From Candidatus Methylomirabilis sp. (lineage in GTDB: Bacteria > DYJV01), in NCBI GenBank assembly GCA_020722945.1, contig DYJV01000018.1, positions 19,985-40,355 of the forward strand: DNA of 20,371 bases, written 5' to 3'. The position numbers and the translations under genes were made by a program. The notes under the pieces are model-generated. The model saw only the letters and a list, made by a program, of their open reading frames with translations. It was not told where the DNA came from and searched no databases. Below, one piece after another: positions 12,505-20,371 of the stretch (its first letter is position 1; the number at the start of each line of letters is the position of its first letter).

Positions 12505-13578
12505 ATGAAAAATATTATCATTATATTAATTTCTATCTTTACACTAATAACAACAGCATATCCAGATTTTAATACAGAGATATGGAATGGATTACAACTC
12601 AATCATCCGACTTACTCTTCTGTTGCCTCAACAATAGGGCGAATCAGGTTTAATGGTATGTTAAATACTTTTCAAAAAAATATTGATTTCAATTTTCGGC
12701 TGGCAATATCTTATGGAAAAGATTATTTTGGTTCACAGTCACAGATGACCCCTGCAAATGATATTGCTGGCGATTCAAAAACTCTCAAATTAGACACAGC
12801 ATATTTTAGTTTTAAATACAGCCGGCTTAAAATATTTGTAGGGTTAATAGATTTAATTAGTGTAAACAATTATAATGGTTTTTTTAATATCCATTATACT
12901 GGAAATGAAAATGATGGTTTCTTTTCAACACACTTTCTCAGACTTCTTGCCAATAATGGTCTTGATAATTATTACTATCAATCCATCCCAGCAGTTGTTT
13001 TTAATATAGATGTTTTAAGAAATGTTATGCTTAAATTTAGTGTAACATCAGGGCTTTCAACAACACATCTGTTTGTGCGTAACAGTTTTCCTGTTGAACT
13101 TGAATTTGATAACAAGGATATACACTTATCGTTAAATTCAGGATTTGTTGACGCAGATACATCAGGTGTGCATAAAGTCTCTCCTTCATTTGGCGTAATA
13201 TTTGAAAAGTATATAATGAGCAAATTTTATTTTTTCACAAAATATAGCAGAGTTGAAAAAGATATTAAAACATTCAGAACACCTGATATTGTTATAACTG
13301 ATAATTACAAAGTTGCAGAAGAGTTTTCACCATTTAAAGAGCATATTGCATTAGGAATAGCAAAGCATAAAAAAGATTTTGGATTTGGTATTGGTTATAG
13401 TAGTTTAAAATCTTTTGGGAAGAGTTTGCCTGAACAGATAATAGAGATTTTTGTAAGGACCAAAGCATTTAAGATATTTGAATTTTCCCCTGATTTTCAG
13501 TATATCCTAAACCCCGATGGTGGCGATAGATTCAAATATATGTGGATAGCAGGCATAAGATTTTATATAAAACTTTGA
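12505..13578 (+). CDS. OprB-like outer-membrane porin
   Basis: 357 residues. From ATG 12505 the protein begins with a classic signal peptide (basic start, poly-Ile core, TTA-YP near residue 20). The mature part is an aromatic-rich barrel. The C-terminus, FSPDFQYILNPDGGDRF followed by MWIAGIRFYIKL, closely follows the end of carbohydrate-selective OprB porins (PD-Q-I-NPGG then GLR). The start 30 bases upstream (12475) would put ten extra residues before the signal peptide and falls within the probable promoter. The gene diverges from the DtxR-family repressor; whether it is metal-regulated is unknown. Sugar transport is the family function; substrate cannot be told. Confidence 0.65.
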   Translation: MKNIIIILISIFTLITTAYPDFNTEIWNGLQLNHPTYSSVASTIGRIRFNGMLNTFQKNIDFNFRLAISYGKDYFGSQSQMTPANDIAGDSKTLKLDTAYFSFKYSRLKIFVGLIDLISVNNYNGFFNIHYTGNENDGFFSTHFLRLLANNGLDNYYYQSIPAVVFNIDVLRNVMLKFSVTSGLSTTHLFVRNSFPVELEFDNKDIHLSLNSGFVDADTSGVHKVSPSFGVIFEKYIMSKFYFFTKYSRVEKDIKTFRTPDIVITDNYKVAEEFSPFKEHIALGIAKHKKDFGFGIGYSSLKSFGKSLPEQIIEIFVRTKAFKIFEFSPDFQYILNPDGGDRFKYMWIAGIRFYIKL

Positions 13579-13580
13579 TT

Positions 13581-14600
13581 CTAATATTTAAGTTTATTAA
13601 TAAACTCTATTAATTCTTTAAACTCAATTTTATCAAAGCAGTTATAATATTTGCACTTATCATATTTACAGTGCCATTTTTCGGGGCAATCTACTGGCGG
13701 TTTTATAATAAGCCTCTTTCCCCAGTATGGTCCCCACCTTGTAGGGGAGTGAACAAAAACCGGGGAATAGAAGCCAATTGTTGGAATTCTCAGTGCTGAT
13801 GCAATATGTAAAGGGCCGGTACTGTTGGAGATGAAAAGTTTCATCTGAGAGATAAGAGCAATCAGATTTCCGAGAGTCAAATTTTCAGGCATAAGGTATA
13901 TTTTTTTACTGCTTAATGTTATTAATTTTTGAATAATCGCTTTATCTTTTGACGAATGTGTTATAACAATTTCATATTTTGGAAATTTATTTTTTAAAAG
14001 GCTTATAAGTTTTGCATATTTTTCTACTGGGAGGTTATTAGAAGATTTACCTGAACCTGGATGAATACCAATCAATTTTTTATTGTTCAATTTTTTCTCT
14101 TTCAAAAGTTTTTTTATAAATTTTAAATCATCTATAGACGGGGTAAGTATGATATTTGTATCAATAATATCCACGCCGAGTGCTTTCAGTAAATCAATAT
14201 TATACTCTATTTGATGTTTCTCATTTTTGGAACGATGCTGAATTACTGTATCAGTATATAGAAATTGGTACCATTTCCAGCCATAAGAGATAATGCGTGG
14301 GATTTCAGATTTTTTTATCAATTTAACAACTTTATAATCAGGATGCAAAATAAGAGCGGTATCAAAATTGCCTGCCTTAATTTGTATACGCATATTATGG
14401 AAAGTGTTTTTATCATAATTAGTATATTCAATGATATCATCAACATATTTAAAATTTTTAAATAGCTCTTTTGTATAAGGAGAAATGAGTGCAGCAGTAT
14501 AAATAGACTTATCCCATTTTTTCAAAGATTTAAAAACAGGCAAAGAAAGAATTACATCGCCAATTCTATCGGTTTCAGATACTATTATTCGCTTTATCAT
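13581..14600 (-). CDS. GT9-family glycosyltransferase (ADP-heptose:LPS heptosyltransferase type)
   Basis: 339 residues. The GT9 N-terminal motif ETDRIGDVILSLPVFKSL (9-26), the central HPGSGKSS (180-187) and the nucleotide-sugar motif ISNSTGPLHIASAL (257-270) are all clear. Members add heptose or related sugars to the LPS core from the cytoplasmic side. Four cysteines near the C-terminus (305, 311, 316, 321) are spaced like those seen in some GT9 proteins and may bind metal. It converges on the OprB-like gene with two bases between stops. A promoter ends seven bases before the ATG, so the start looks leaderless. The exact acceptor is not determinable. Confidence 0.88.
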   Translation of the reverse strand: MIKRIIVSETDRIGDVILSLPVFKSLKKWDKSIYTAALISPYTKELFKNFKYVDDIIEYTNYDKNTFHNMRIQIKAGNFDTALILHPDYKVVKLIKKSEIPRIISYGWKWYQFLYTDTVIQHRSKNEKHQIEYNIDLLKALGVDIIDTNIILTPSIDDLKFIKKLLKEKKLNNKKLIGIHPGSGKSSNNLPVEKYAKLISLLKNKFPKYEIVITHSSKDKAIIQKLITLSSKKIYLMPENLTLGNLIALISQMKLFISNSTGPLHIASALRIPTIGFYSPVFVHSPTRWGPYWGKRLIIKPPVDCPEKWHCKYDKCKYYNCFDKIEFKELIEFINKLKY

Positions 14601-14607
14601 AGAGTTT

Positions 14608-14635
14608 AATATAATAAAATTTAATTAGCAGTCAA
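14608..14635 (-). promoter_or_regulatory. Promoter of the GT9 gene, leaderless
   Basis: Minus strand TTGACT (14630-14635), 16-base spacer, TATATT (14608-14613). The -10 box ends seven bases before ATG 14600; no Shine-Dalgarno is visible. Confidence 0.6.
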
Positions 14636-14648
14636 GGTTTAAAATTGA

Positions 14649-14676
14649 TTGACAAAATAATAGAAAATAATAATTT
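14649..14676 (+). promoter_or_regulatory. Promoter of the metallophosphoesterase cluster
   Basis: TTGACA (14649-14654), 16-base spacer, TAATTT (14671-14676), 13 bases before ATG 14690. It is back to back with the GT9 promoter. The leader would be only a few bases. Confidence 0.5.
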
Positions 14677-14689
14677 ATAGAAGTTAATT

Positions 14690-15442
14690 ATGAAGATTTT
14701 AATAATGTCTGACATACATTCTAATTTTGAAGCCTTAAAGGAAGTATTCAATTATATTAAAAATAAGCGAATAGAGATAGACGAATGTTTTATTTTAGGG
14801 GATGCAATCGGGTATGGTCCTTTCCCAAATGAGACACTTGAATTTATTAAAAACCTACAGCGTGTGAGATATGTTGCAGGCAATCACGAATGGGGAGTGG
14901 CTGGCAAATTGAATATTGAGTATTTTAATGAGTACGGTAGAAGAGCTATTTTATGGAAAAGAAAGGTCTTGACAAAGAACAATATGAGTTATATCTTCAA
15001 TTTAGATACTTTTGATAGAGAAGAGTATAATGGTATTAAATATAGGTTTTTACACGCAAGTCCTTTAAATCATATTGAGGAATATATAGTAAATAGTTAT
15101 ATTGCGAAATTGAATTTTAAAGCATTTAAAGAGGATGTCTGTTTTTATGGACACACACACATACCTATGCTTTATTTGTTAAAGGATGATAAAGTTGCTG
15201 GAATATCACTTAAGCATAAAATGGTAATAGGTATTAACCGAGGAAATAGGTATTTGATAAATGTAGGTTCAGTTGGACAGCCGCGAGATGGTGATTCAAG
15301 GTCAGGTTTTGGTATCCTTGATACGGAAGTTAATACTGTAACATTATTTAGGATTAAATATGATTACAGAGTAACACAGGAATTTATTAAAAGAAATAGA
15401 TTGCCCCAATTTTTAGCAGACAGGTTGAGTTGGGGACGATAG
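14690..15442 (+). CDS. Calcineurin-like metallophosphoesterase
   Basis: 250 residues with the full set of dinuclear-metal motifs: SDIHSN (Asp8, His10), GDAIGYGP (37-44), GNHEWG (64-69), a downstream His122 in LHASPLNH, GHTH (154-157) and NVGSVGQPRDGD near the C-terminus. This is the YfcE-related group of cytoplasmic phosphoesterases and nucleotide hydrolases; the substrate is not evident. It heads a plus-strand cluster with the HU-like gene three bases downstream. The promoter leaves almost no leader. Confidence 0.88.
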   Translation: MKILIMSDIHSNFEALKEVFNYIKNKRIEIDECFILGDAIGYGPFPNETLEFIKNLQRVRYVAGNHEWGVAGKLNIEYFNEYGRRAILWKRKVLTKNNMSYIFNLDTFDREEYNGIKYRFLHASPLNHIEEYIVNSYIAKLNFKAFKEDVCFYGHTHIPMLYLLKDDKVAGISLKHKMVIGINRGNRYLINVGSVGQPRDGDSRSGFGILDTEVNTVTLFRIKYDYRVTQEFIKRNRLPQFLADRLSWGR

Positions 15443-15445
15443 TTT

Positions 15446-15727
15446 ATGAATATTGATAATATTATAAGAGAGATGAGACAAGATTTAGATTTCAACCTAA
15501 AAGATATCGCGAAGATGGTTAACATCCTTGTTGGGACTTTTACTGATTTTTTAAAGAATAAAGATGAGATAGAGATTCGTGGGTTGGGTAGTTTTAAAGT
15601 GAAAAAACGAAAAGGGCGTAGAGCTCAATTAAGGACAAAGGTTATCAATAGCCCGGAACATTATGGTATAATATTTAATGATAGTTTAAAATTACGAAAA
15701 GAGTTAAATAATAAGAGAGAGGATTGA
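15446..15727 (+). CDS. HU/IHF-family DNA-binding protein
   Basis: 93 residues. The family signature is recognisable at 39-56: KDEIEIRGLGSFKVKKRKGR, followed by an arm region and a final NDSLKLRKELN helix. The arm lacks the usual RNP-TGE intercalating-proline sequence (here RRAQLRTKVINSPEHYG), so DNA bending may differ from typical HU. The N-terminal half follows HU helices only loosely. It starts three bases after the metallophosphoesterase stop, and three bases separate it from the zinc-ribbon gene, so the genes are probably cotranscribed. Confidence 0.78.
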   Translation: MNIDNIIREMRQDLDFNLKDIAKMVNILVGTFTDFLKNKDEIEIRGLGSFKVKKRKGRRAQLRTKVINSPEHYGIIFNDSLKLRKELNNKRED

Positions 15728-15730
15728 AAA

Positions 15731-15901
15731 ATGAAAAAATTTGATAAAAAATTACTTGATATACTGGCTTGTCCTGTATGTAAAGCAGATGTGAAATATG
15801 ATGAGAGAAATCAAAAATTAGTTTGCAAGAAATGTAAAAGAGTGTATCCGATTAAAGATGGCATTCCTATAATGTTAGTAGAGGAAGCAGAGGTAAAATG
15901 A
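15731..15901 (+). CDS. Trm112-like (YcaR/UPF0434) zinc-ribbon protein
   Basis: 56 residues, starting MKKFDKKLLDILACPVCKADV. Two Cys-x-x-Cys knuckles (CPVC at 14-17, CKKC at 32-35) and the tail YPIKDGIPIML match bacterial Trm112-like proteins almost end to end. Eukaryotic and archaeal Trm112 activates methyltransferases; the bacterial role is largely unknown. The ORF is short but well supported by motif content. The stop overlaps the lipid kinase start as ATGA (15898-15901). Confidence 0.9.
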   Translation: MKKFDKKLLDILACPVCKADVKYDERNQKLVCKKCKRVYPIKDGIPIMLVEEAEVK

Positions 15902-16827
15902 TACATATATTAGATTGGTTCAAAAAGAAAAGAAGTCCGCGGTTTAAAAAAGTTTTTATTATAATCAATCCTACTGCTGGCAGGGCGAGATTTTTGAACT
16001 ACAGCAAAGCGATACACAATTTCTTTTCAAAGATAGATATTGAGTATGACTATGTTATAACTAAGAGAAGTGGGGAAGCAACTACTCTTGCAAAATGGGC
16101 TGTGAAGGAAAAATTTGACCTTATAATTGCTGCAGGTGGAGATGGCACCACTAATGAAGTTGTAAATGGTATAGGGGATTCGCAGGTTACTCTTGGAATT
16201 ATTCCTATAGGAACTATAAATATTCTCTCAAAGGAGTTGAATATACCGTTAACATTTAATAGAGCATTAAAATTGATTCTATCAGGAAAAATTGAGAGTA
16301 TGGACATGGGGAGAGTGAATGACCGCTATTTTGTTCTTATGGCAGGGTGCGGTATAGATTCTTATGCTATATATAGAGTGAATATAAAGTTAAAGAAATT
16401 TTTAGGGCCACTTGCATATATTATTTCTGGCATATATAGTCTCTGGAAATATAAGCCGCATAAAATAACGATTAATATTGATGACCATAGAATTGATGAT
16501 TTTGGATATTTTGTTGTAGCTGAAAATGTTTCAACTTATGGAGGAAAATTTAAGATTGCTCCTTATGCTGATGTTAACGATGGACTTTTAGATATCTGTA
16601 TTTTTAAAAAAACAGGTGTATTTGATGTTTTTCGTTATTTTATAGGTATAGCATTGAAAAAGCATATTGATTATCCTGATGTTAGATATTATCAATGTAA
16701 AAAGATAGAGTTAACTTCCGAGCAGAATGTGTTGCTTCATACAGATGGTGAACTGATAGGCTCTACTCCTGCAATAATAACTGTTCTGCCTAAAAAATTG
16801 AAGGTCCTGGTGCCAAAAGATGATTAG
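15898..16827 (+). CDS. Diacylglycerol kinase-family lipid kinase (YegS/BmrU-like)
   Basis: 309 residues. The DAGK catalytic domain starts at about residue 17: VFIIINPTAGRARF, then AAGGDGTTNEVVNGI (78-92, the nucleotide-binding GGDGT) and IIPIGTINILSKEL (101-114, usually P-GT-ND). The C-terminal half contains GGKFKIAPYADVNDGLLDI and LLHTDGE, standard for this family. It phosphorylates diacylglycerol or a related lipid or sphingoid base at the membrane. Overlaps the zinc-ribbon gene by four bases and the next gene by eight. Confidence 0.9.
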   Translation: MIHILDWFKKKRSPRFKKVFIIINPTAGRARFLNYSKAIHNFFSKIDIEYDYVITKRSGEATTLAKWAVKEKFDLIIAAGGDGTTNEVVNGIGDSQVTLGIIPIGTINILSKELNIPLTFNRALKLILSGKIESMDMGRVNDRYFVLMAGCGIDSYAIYRVNIKLKKFLGPLAYIISGIYSLWKYKPHKITINIDDHRIDDFGYFVVAENVSTYGGKFKIAPYADVNDGLLDICIFKKTGVFDVFRYFIGIALKKHIDYPDVRYYQCKKIELTSEQNVLLHTDGELIGSTPAIITVLPKKLKVLVPKDD

Positions 16828-17530
16828 ATTTATATTTATTTTTATATTATCAATAACTGCAAATTTATATTCTAATAATGATTATGCTGTTATAAAAAAT
16901 GATGGCTTTAATATTTATTATAAGAAAAACATTAATTATTATACCGTTGAGTATGCTGTTAAATTATTTTCCAAATCAAAAGCAGAATTTATTGAGGCAT
17001 TTAAGGATGTTAAACCGACTAATATAGATATCTATATTTACGCTGATACAGTTGATTTTATTTCCGATGGCATTGGAATGTGGTGGGAGAATTTTGTATT
17101 TAAAAGTAATAAAATTTATATAAATAATATTGATTTACATATGGAAAAAAATTCATTAAATCGTATTATAAAATATTCTATAACATATAAGTATCTGATA
17201 AATAGTTATACCGATATAATACCGGAATGGTTTTTAAGGAGTGTATCGTTATATTTTGCTAAGTTGAAATTTCCGAAATCCTCTTCAAAAATACGAGATT
17301 TTAATGATATTGTAGATAAGATTGATAGTTATACTACAAAAGATGAATGCTATAAAGTTAATAATATATTATACAACGGAATGGAGTATCTTTCAAACAA
17401 TTATGGATTTGATAAAGTTGTTAAGTGTATTCAAGAGGGTAAAGAAGGTTCTGATTTTTCTCAAAGGTTTTTGCAAGAACTTGGAATCAGTTTAGACGAA
17501 TACAAGGAAATTATATTGAACCAGCAGTAG
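16820..17530 (+). CDS. Peptidase MA-like domain protein lacking the HExxH motif
   Basis: 236 residues with a signal peptide (about 1-18). The layout follows extracytoplasmic peptidase MA-like proteins: FNIYYKK at the start, a central helix pair, IPEWFLRSVSLYFA (134-147, normally LP-W-EG-A-Y), and a C-terminal NYGFDKVVKCIQEGKEGSDF then LGISLDEYKEI. The expected zinc-binding HExxH helix aligns with RIIKYSITYK (115-124), which has no His or Glu, and the third-ligand EG is Ser-Val. If the family call is right, this is a non-catalytic member. It overlaps the lipid kinase gene by eight bases and is the last gene of the cluster. Confidence 0.6.
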   Translation: MIRFIFIFILSITANLYSNNDYAVIKNDGFNIYYKKNINYYTVEYAVKLFSKSKAEFIEAFKDVKPTNIDIYIYADTVDFISDGIGMWWENFVFKSNKIYINNIDLHMEKNSLNRIIKYSITYKYLINSYTDIIPEWFLRSVSLYFAKLKFPKSSSKIRDFNDIVDKIDSYTTKDECYKVNNILYNGMEYLSNNYGFDKVVKCIQEGKEGSDFSQRFLQELGISLDEYKEIILNQQ

Positions 17531-17600
17531 ATTTATATCTTTCTTCTCGTTTGAAAAAGGTGGGAAGAGGGTTAACCGCGTTTTGACAAAAAATTGTCAC

Positions 17601-17756
17601 TTTGTCGAATAATTCGGTATTTTATGAAAAACCCGTATTGTCATTCCTGCGTATGCAGGAATCCCTTATATTTTTTCTCGTAATATCGTGATTTATCTAT
17701 AATGAGACCCCTGCATCCGCAGGGGTGACAGGGTGTCAAAATATTTATTCGACAAA
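17601..17756. repeat. 156-bp nested inverted-repeat element
   Basis: Outer arms TTTGTCGAATAA (17601-17612) and TTATTCGACAAA (17745-17756) are perfect inverted repeats. Inside are two facing palindromic units: 17640-17663 (GTCATTCCTGC...GCAGGAATC) and 17705-17728 (GACCCCTGC...GCAGGGGTGAC). No coding potential is evident. The left unit is a near-identical relative of the copy inside the ATPase gene at 1344-1367. It fills most of the 275-bp gap before nadK. MITE-like or REP-pair organisation. Confidence 0.75.
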
Positions 17757-17767
17757 CTAAAAAATTG

Positions 17768-17795
17768 TTGACAAATAATGAGAATAGAGTATTCT
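17768..17795 (+). promoter_or_regulatory. Promoter of nadK-recN, leaderless
   Basis: TTGACA (17768-17773), 16-base spacer, TATTCT (17790-17795). The -10 box ends ten bases before ATG 17806 and there is no Shine-Dalgarno sequence. It lies 11 bases from the repeat element, so the element is just outside the promoter. Confidence 0.6.
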
Positions 17796-17805
17796 TTACT
17801 AAATT

Positions 17806-18672
17806 ATGAAGAGAGAAATTAAAAATATTTCTGTTATACTTAACTTAACCAAACCGCAGTCCATTGAAGTATTTAATCAAATTATTAAAGAGGGCGAGAA
17901 GTATGGACTAAACTTTTTTCTTCAAAAAGATATAGCAAACCAGATTGGAGTTACAGGATACGGTGTATCAGACAGCAGATTTAAAAACGAATGTGATATG
18001 GTATTAGCAGTTGGTGGTGATGGAACTTTTATAAATGCGGCACATCATTTTTCTAAAGTAGATGTTCCGCTTCTTGGGGTTCATATTGGTGGCTTGGGGT
18101 TTTTAACAGAGATAAAAGCATCGGAAATATCAGAGACAATAAAAAATATAGTGGACGGGAATTTTATAATTGAAGAGAGACTTATGCTTGAGGCAAAGGT
18201 TATAAATGGTAAAAAAGTGAGAGCATCATATATTGGTCTCAATGAGATTGTTGTTCATAAAGGTTCGTTTACACGTATTATAAAATTAAGTGCATATATA
18301 AATAAGCAGTATGTCGGAACTTTTGAAGGAGATGGGATGATTGTTTCCACTCCTACTGGTTCTACAGGTTACTCATTGTCAGCTGATGGCCCTATTGTTG
18401 TTCCAGGAATGGATGTTTTTATAATCAATACAATCTGTCCACATACATTCGGGGTTCGTCCAATAGTTGTTTCATCCTCATCGCTTATAGATATTATTGT
18501 GACAAATGATAACTGTAAGATGTCTCTTGGAATAGACGGGATACATGGGATAGAAATTTTCAAGGATGATGTTGTCTCAATTACTAAATCAAAATATAAG
18601 ACAAAATTGATAAAGTCTCCGAAAAGAAACTTTTTTGATATTTTAAGAGAAAAGTTTGAATGGGTTAAATAG
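17806..18672 (+). CDS. nadK: NAD kinase
   Basis: 288 residues; converts NAD to NADP in the cytoplasm with ATP or polyphosphate. The catalytic motif GGDGTFINAAH (70-80), Asn-Glu at 146-147, the loop FEGDGMIVSTPTGSTGYSLSA (part of 173-193) and the region GVRPIVVSSSS are all as expected. Two family positions vary: GVHIGGLGFL replaces the more usual GVN-GRLGFL, and LSADGPI replaces LSAGGPI. Both are mild changes. recN begins at the very next base, an arrangement (nadK next to recN) common in bacteria. Confidence 0.95.
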   Translation: MKREIKNISVILNLTKPQSIEVFNQIIKEGEKYGLNFFLQKDIANQIGVTGYGVSDSRFKNECDMVLAVGGDGTFINAAHHFSKVDVPLLGVHIGGLGFLTEIKASEISETIKNIVDGNFIIEERLMLEAKVINGKKVRASYIGLNEIVVHKGSFTRIIKLSAYINKQYVGTFEGDGMIVSTPTGSTGYSLSADGPIVVPGMDVFIINTICPHTFGVRPIVVSSSSLIDIIVTNDNCKMSLGIDGIHGIEIFKDDVVSITKSKYKTKLIKSPKRNFFDILREKFEWVK

Positions 18673-20371
18673 ATGATTGAATATTTACACATAAGAAATT
18701 TTGCACTTATTGAAGATATAAAAATTAATTTCACAAAGGGCTTTAATGTTCTCACAGGTGAAACAGGTGCAGGCAAATCTATTATAATAGGAGCAATAGG
18801 TGCAATTCTTGGTGAAAAGGTTGATGAATCTTCCATAAGAACAGGGGAAGACCATGCAATAGTTGAGGCAACTTTTGATATCAGAACTAATACCGAAGCA
18901 ATAAATATTCTTAAAGAGAGCGGCATAGAGTTTGATATTTCAGAGTCTGTTATACTACGTAGAGAGATACTCAGAAATGGGAAAAATAAAAATTATATAA
19001 ATGCAACACCAGTCCCGCTTGTAAAATTAAAAGAGTTGGGAAATACCCTTGTTGATATTCATGGACAGCATGAGCATCAGACACTGCTTAAAGTTAACAT
19101 GCATATAGAGTTTCTTGATAAGTTTGGGAAATTGGAAAAGGATAGAGAGGAATTTGAAGATAAGTTTAAAGAGTATGAGAATTTGAAAAGTAGAATAGAA
19201 AAATTGAGTATGGATGAGAGAGAAAAGAATAGACTTATGGATTTGCTGCAGTTCAGTATAAATGAGATAGAGTCAGCCAATTTACAGAAGGGTGAGGATA
19301 TAGAACTTGAGAAAGAGTATTTAATATTGAGTAACCAGGAGAAGATATTTGCAAATTTAGAAAAAAGTTATGATGCATTATATGAAAGAGAGGGGGCAGT
19401 CTATTCTGTTATTGAAGAGACAATAACTTCATTAAATGAGATAGAGCAGTATGATAATGAAATAGTAAAATTTAAACAGGAACTTGAGGAAATTTTTTAC
19501 CAGTTAGAGGACACAATTGCGAAAATCAGGGATTATAAATTAAAATTTGATTTTTCTCCGCAAAGGCTTGATGATATTATAGCACGTCTTGAGGCTATTA
19601 ACGATTTAAAGAAAAAATATGGAAATACCATAGAAGAGATACTTAAATATAAAGAGAAAAGTTTAAATGATTTAACAAATATTAAATATAGCGAAGAGGA
19701 GATTGAGAAGAGTAAGGCAGAGTTAAAAAGAATACAAGCAGTATTGTCCAAACTTGCTGTTGCATTATCAGGTAGGCGAAGAGTTGTTGCAAAACTTTTA
19801 GAAGAGAAAGTTGAAAAAGAGTTGAATGAACTTGATATGGTGAAGACAAAATTTAATGTTGCCATAACATACACAGAAGATACAGAAGGTATTGCTGAAG
19901 TTGATGGCAAAAAATATAAGATAAGTAGTAAAGGGATGGATAATGTAGAATTTTTGATTGCTCCAAATGTGGGGGAAGAGTTGAAGCCATTGAAGAAGAT
20001 TGCGTCTGGTGGTGAGATGGCAAGAATTATGCTTGCTTTAAAGAGTATTCTTGGAGAAGTTGATAGAGTAGAGACCATGATTTTTGATGAGATAGATGTT
20101 GGTATAGGAGGCAAGACTTCTGATAAAGTTGGCAAAAAGTTGAAAAATTTAGCTGACAATCAGCAGGTTATTTCAATAACTCATCAAGTACAGATTGCAA
20201 GATATGCTGACACACATTTTGTTGTTACAAAAGAGATAAAAGAGAAGAGAACAGTAACAGGCATAAGAGAAGTTAAAGATGATGAGCGAATAAAAGAGAT
20301 AGCGAGAATGATGGCAGGAGAGAATATTACAGATACAACAATAGAGCATGCAAAGGAGATGTTGATGAGTT
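18673..20371 (+). CDS. recN: DNA repair protein RecN (3' end beyond window)
   Basis: The frame is open from ATG 18673 to the window edge: 566 codons, close to the full family length. An SMC-like ATPase that acts in double-strand-break repair. Walker A GETGAGKS (29-36), the Q-loop region DIHGQHEHQ (128-136), a central coiled-coil rich in Glu/Lys (about 150-420), signature SGGEM (445-449), Walker B MIFDEID (469-475) followed by GIGG, and switch His504 in SITHQ are all present. The C-terminal GITDT-like stretch (GENITDTTIEHAKEML) is normally near the RecN end, so only a few codons are likely missing. No gap separates it from nadK; it lacks a strong ribosome-binding site and probably depends on coupling. 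Confidence 0.95.
   Translation, partial: MIEYLHIRNFALIEDIKINFTKGFNVLTGETGAGKSIIIGAIGAILGEKVDESSIRTGEDHAIVEATFDIRTNTEAINILKESGIEFDISESVILRREILRNGKNKNYINATPVPLVKLKELGNTLVDIHGQHEHQTLLKVNMHIEFLDKFGKLEKDREEFEDKFKEYENLKSRIEKLSMDEREKNRLMDLLQFSINEIESANLQKGEDIELEKEYLILSNQEKIFANLEKSYDALYEREGAVYSVIEETITSLNEIEQYDNEIVKFKQELEEIFYQLEDTIAKIRDYKLKFDFSPQRLDDIIARLEAINDLKKKYGNTIEEILKYKEKSLNDLTNIKYSEEEIEKSKAELKRIQAVLSKLAVALSGRRRVVAKLLEEKVEKELNELDMVKTKFNVAITYTEDTEGIAEVDGKKYKISSKGMDNVEFLIAPNVGEELKPLKKIASGGEMARIMLALKSILGEVDRVETMIFDEIDVGIGGKTSDKVGKKLKNLADNQQVISITHQVQIARYADTHFVVTKEIKEKRTVTGIREVKDDERIKEIARMMAGENITDTTIEHAKEMLMS

Noticed and set aside
13591-13606. Perfect 16-bp palindrome AGTTTATTAATAAACT between convergent genes, possible terminator
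   Set aside because: It lies within the coding end of the GT9 gene, is all weak pairs except two, has no loop and no T-run.
19533-20159. Long minus-strand frame opposite recN
   Set aside because: A shadow of the Glu/Lys-rich coiled-coil gene: Ser/Phe-rich composition and no recognisable domain.

Overview
The window is strongly AT-rich and comes from a Gram-negative bacterium: it carries TonB/ExbB/ExbD, a TonB-dependent receptor, two further outer-membrane barrels and a GT9 (heptosyltransferase-type) glycosyltransferase. FeoAB and a ModE-type regulator fit an anaerobic or microaerophilic life, but that is inference. I cannot name the lineage; an uncultured candidate phylum is plausible. Internal genes of operons have good Shine-Dalgarno sequences, whereas several first genes have a -10 box ending only 6-13 nt before the ATG, so they look leaderless or nearly so.

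Region 1 (1-3710, minus strand) is a molybdate/tungstate-type locus. A single-domain ModE regulator (3036-3425) lies upstream of an operon of a DUF2490 barrel, an ABC ATPase with a C-terminal TOBE-like part and an NMT1-type substrate-binding lipoprotein. The operon promoter is TTGACA-N17-TATTAT followed by a perfect ModE-type palindrome at the expected start site (2919-2942). No intact permease is present. Remnants of a permease 3' end plus a second ATPase 5' end lie at 3549-3710, and a trace of the same permease end sits just before the intact ATPase. A dispersed palindromic repeat is embedded in frame in the ATPase.

Region 2 (3689-5179) holds an AAA/DUF4143 ATPase, and a gap with a hairpin, a mini-ORF and an 81-bp element bounded by 14-bp inverted repeats.

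Region 3 (5180-12363, minus strand) is an iron locus. A DtxR-family regulator, FeoA, FeoB, ExbB, ExbD and TonB form one tightly overlapping operon, followed by a TonB-dependent receptor with its own consensus promoter and a leader of about 365 nt. Both promoters carry a TATAG-N6-CTATA dyad, a candidate operator for the DtxR protein. Together they would form a route from the outer membrane (receptor energised by TonB-ExbBD) to the cytoplasm (FeoB). An OprB-like porin is divergent from the regulator.

Region 4 (13581-20371) is mostly housekeeping: a GT9 glycosyltransferase; a plus-strand cluster of metallophosphoesterase, HU-like protein, Trm112-like zinc ribbon, lipid kinase and an apparently inactive peptidase-MA-like protein; a nested inverted-repeat element; then nadK and recN, the latter running off the window end. 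I saw no tRNA, rRNA or CRISPR array.
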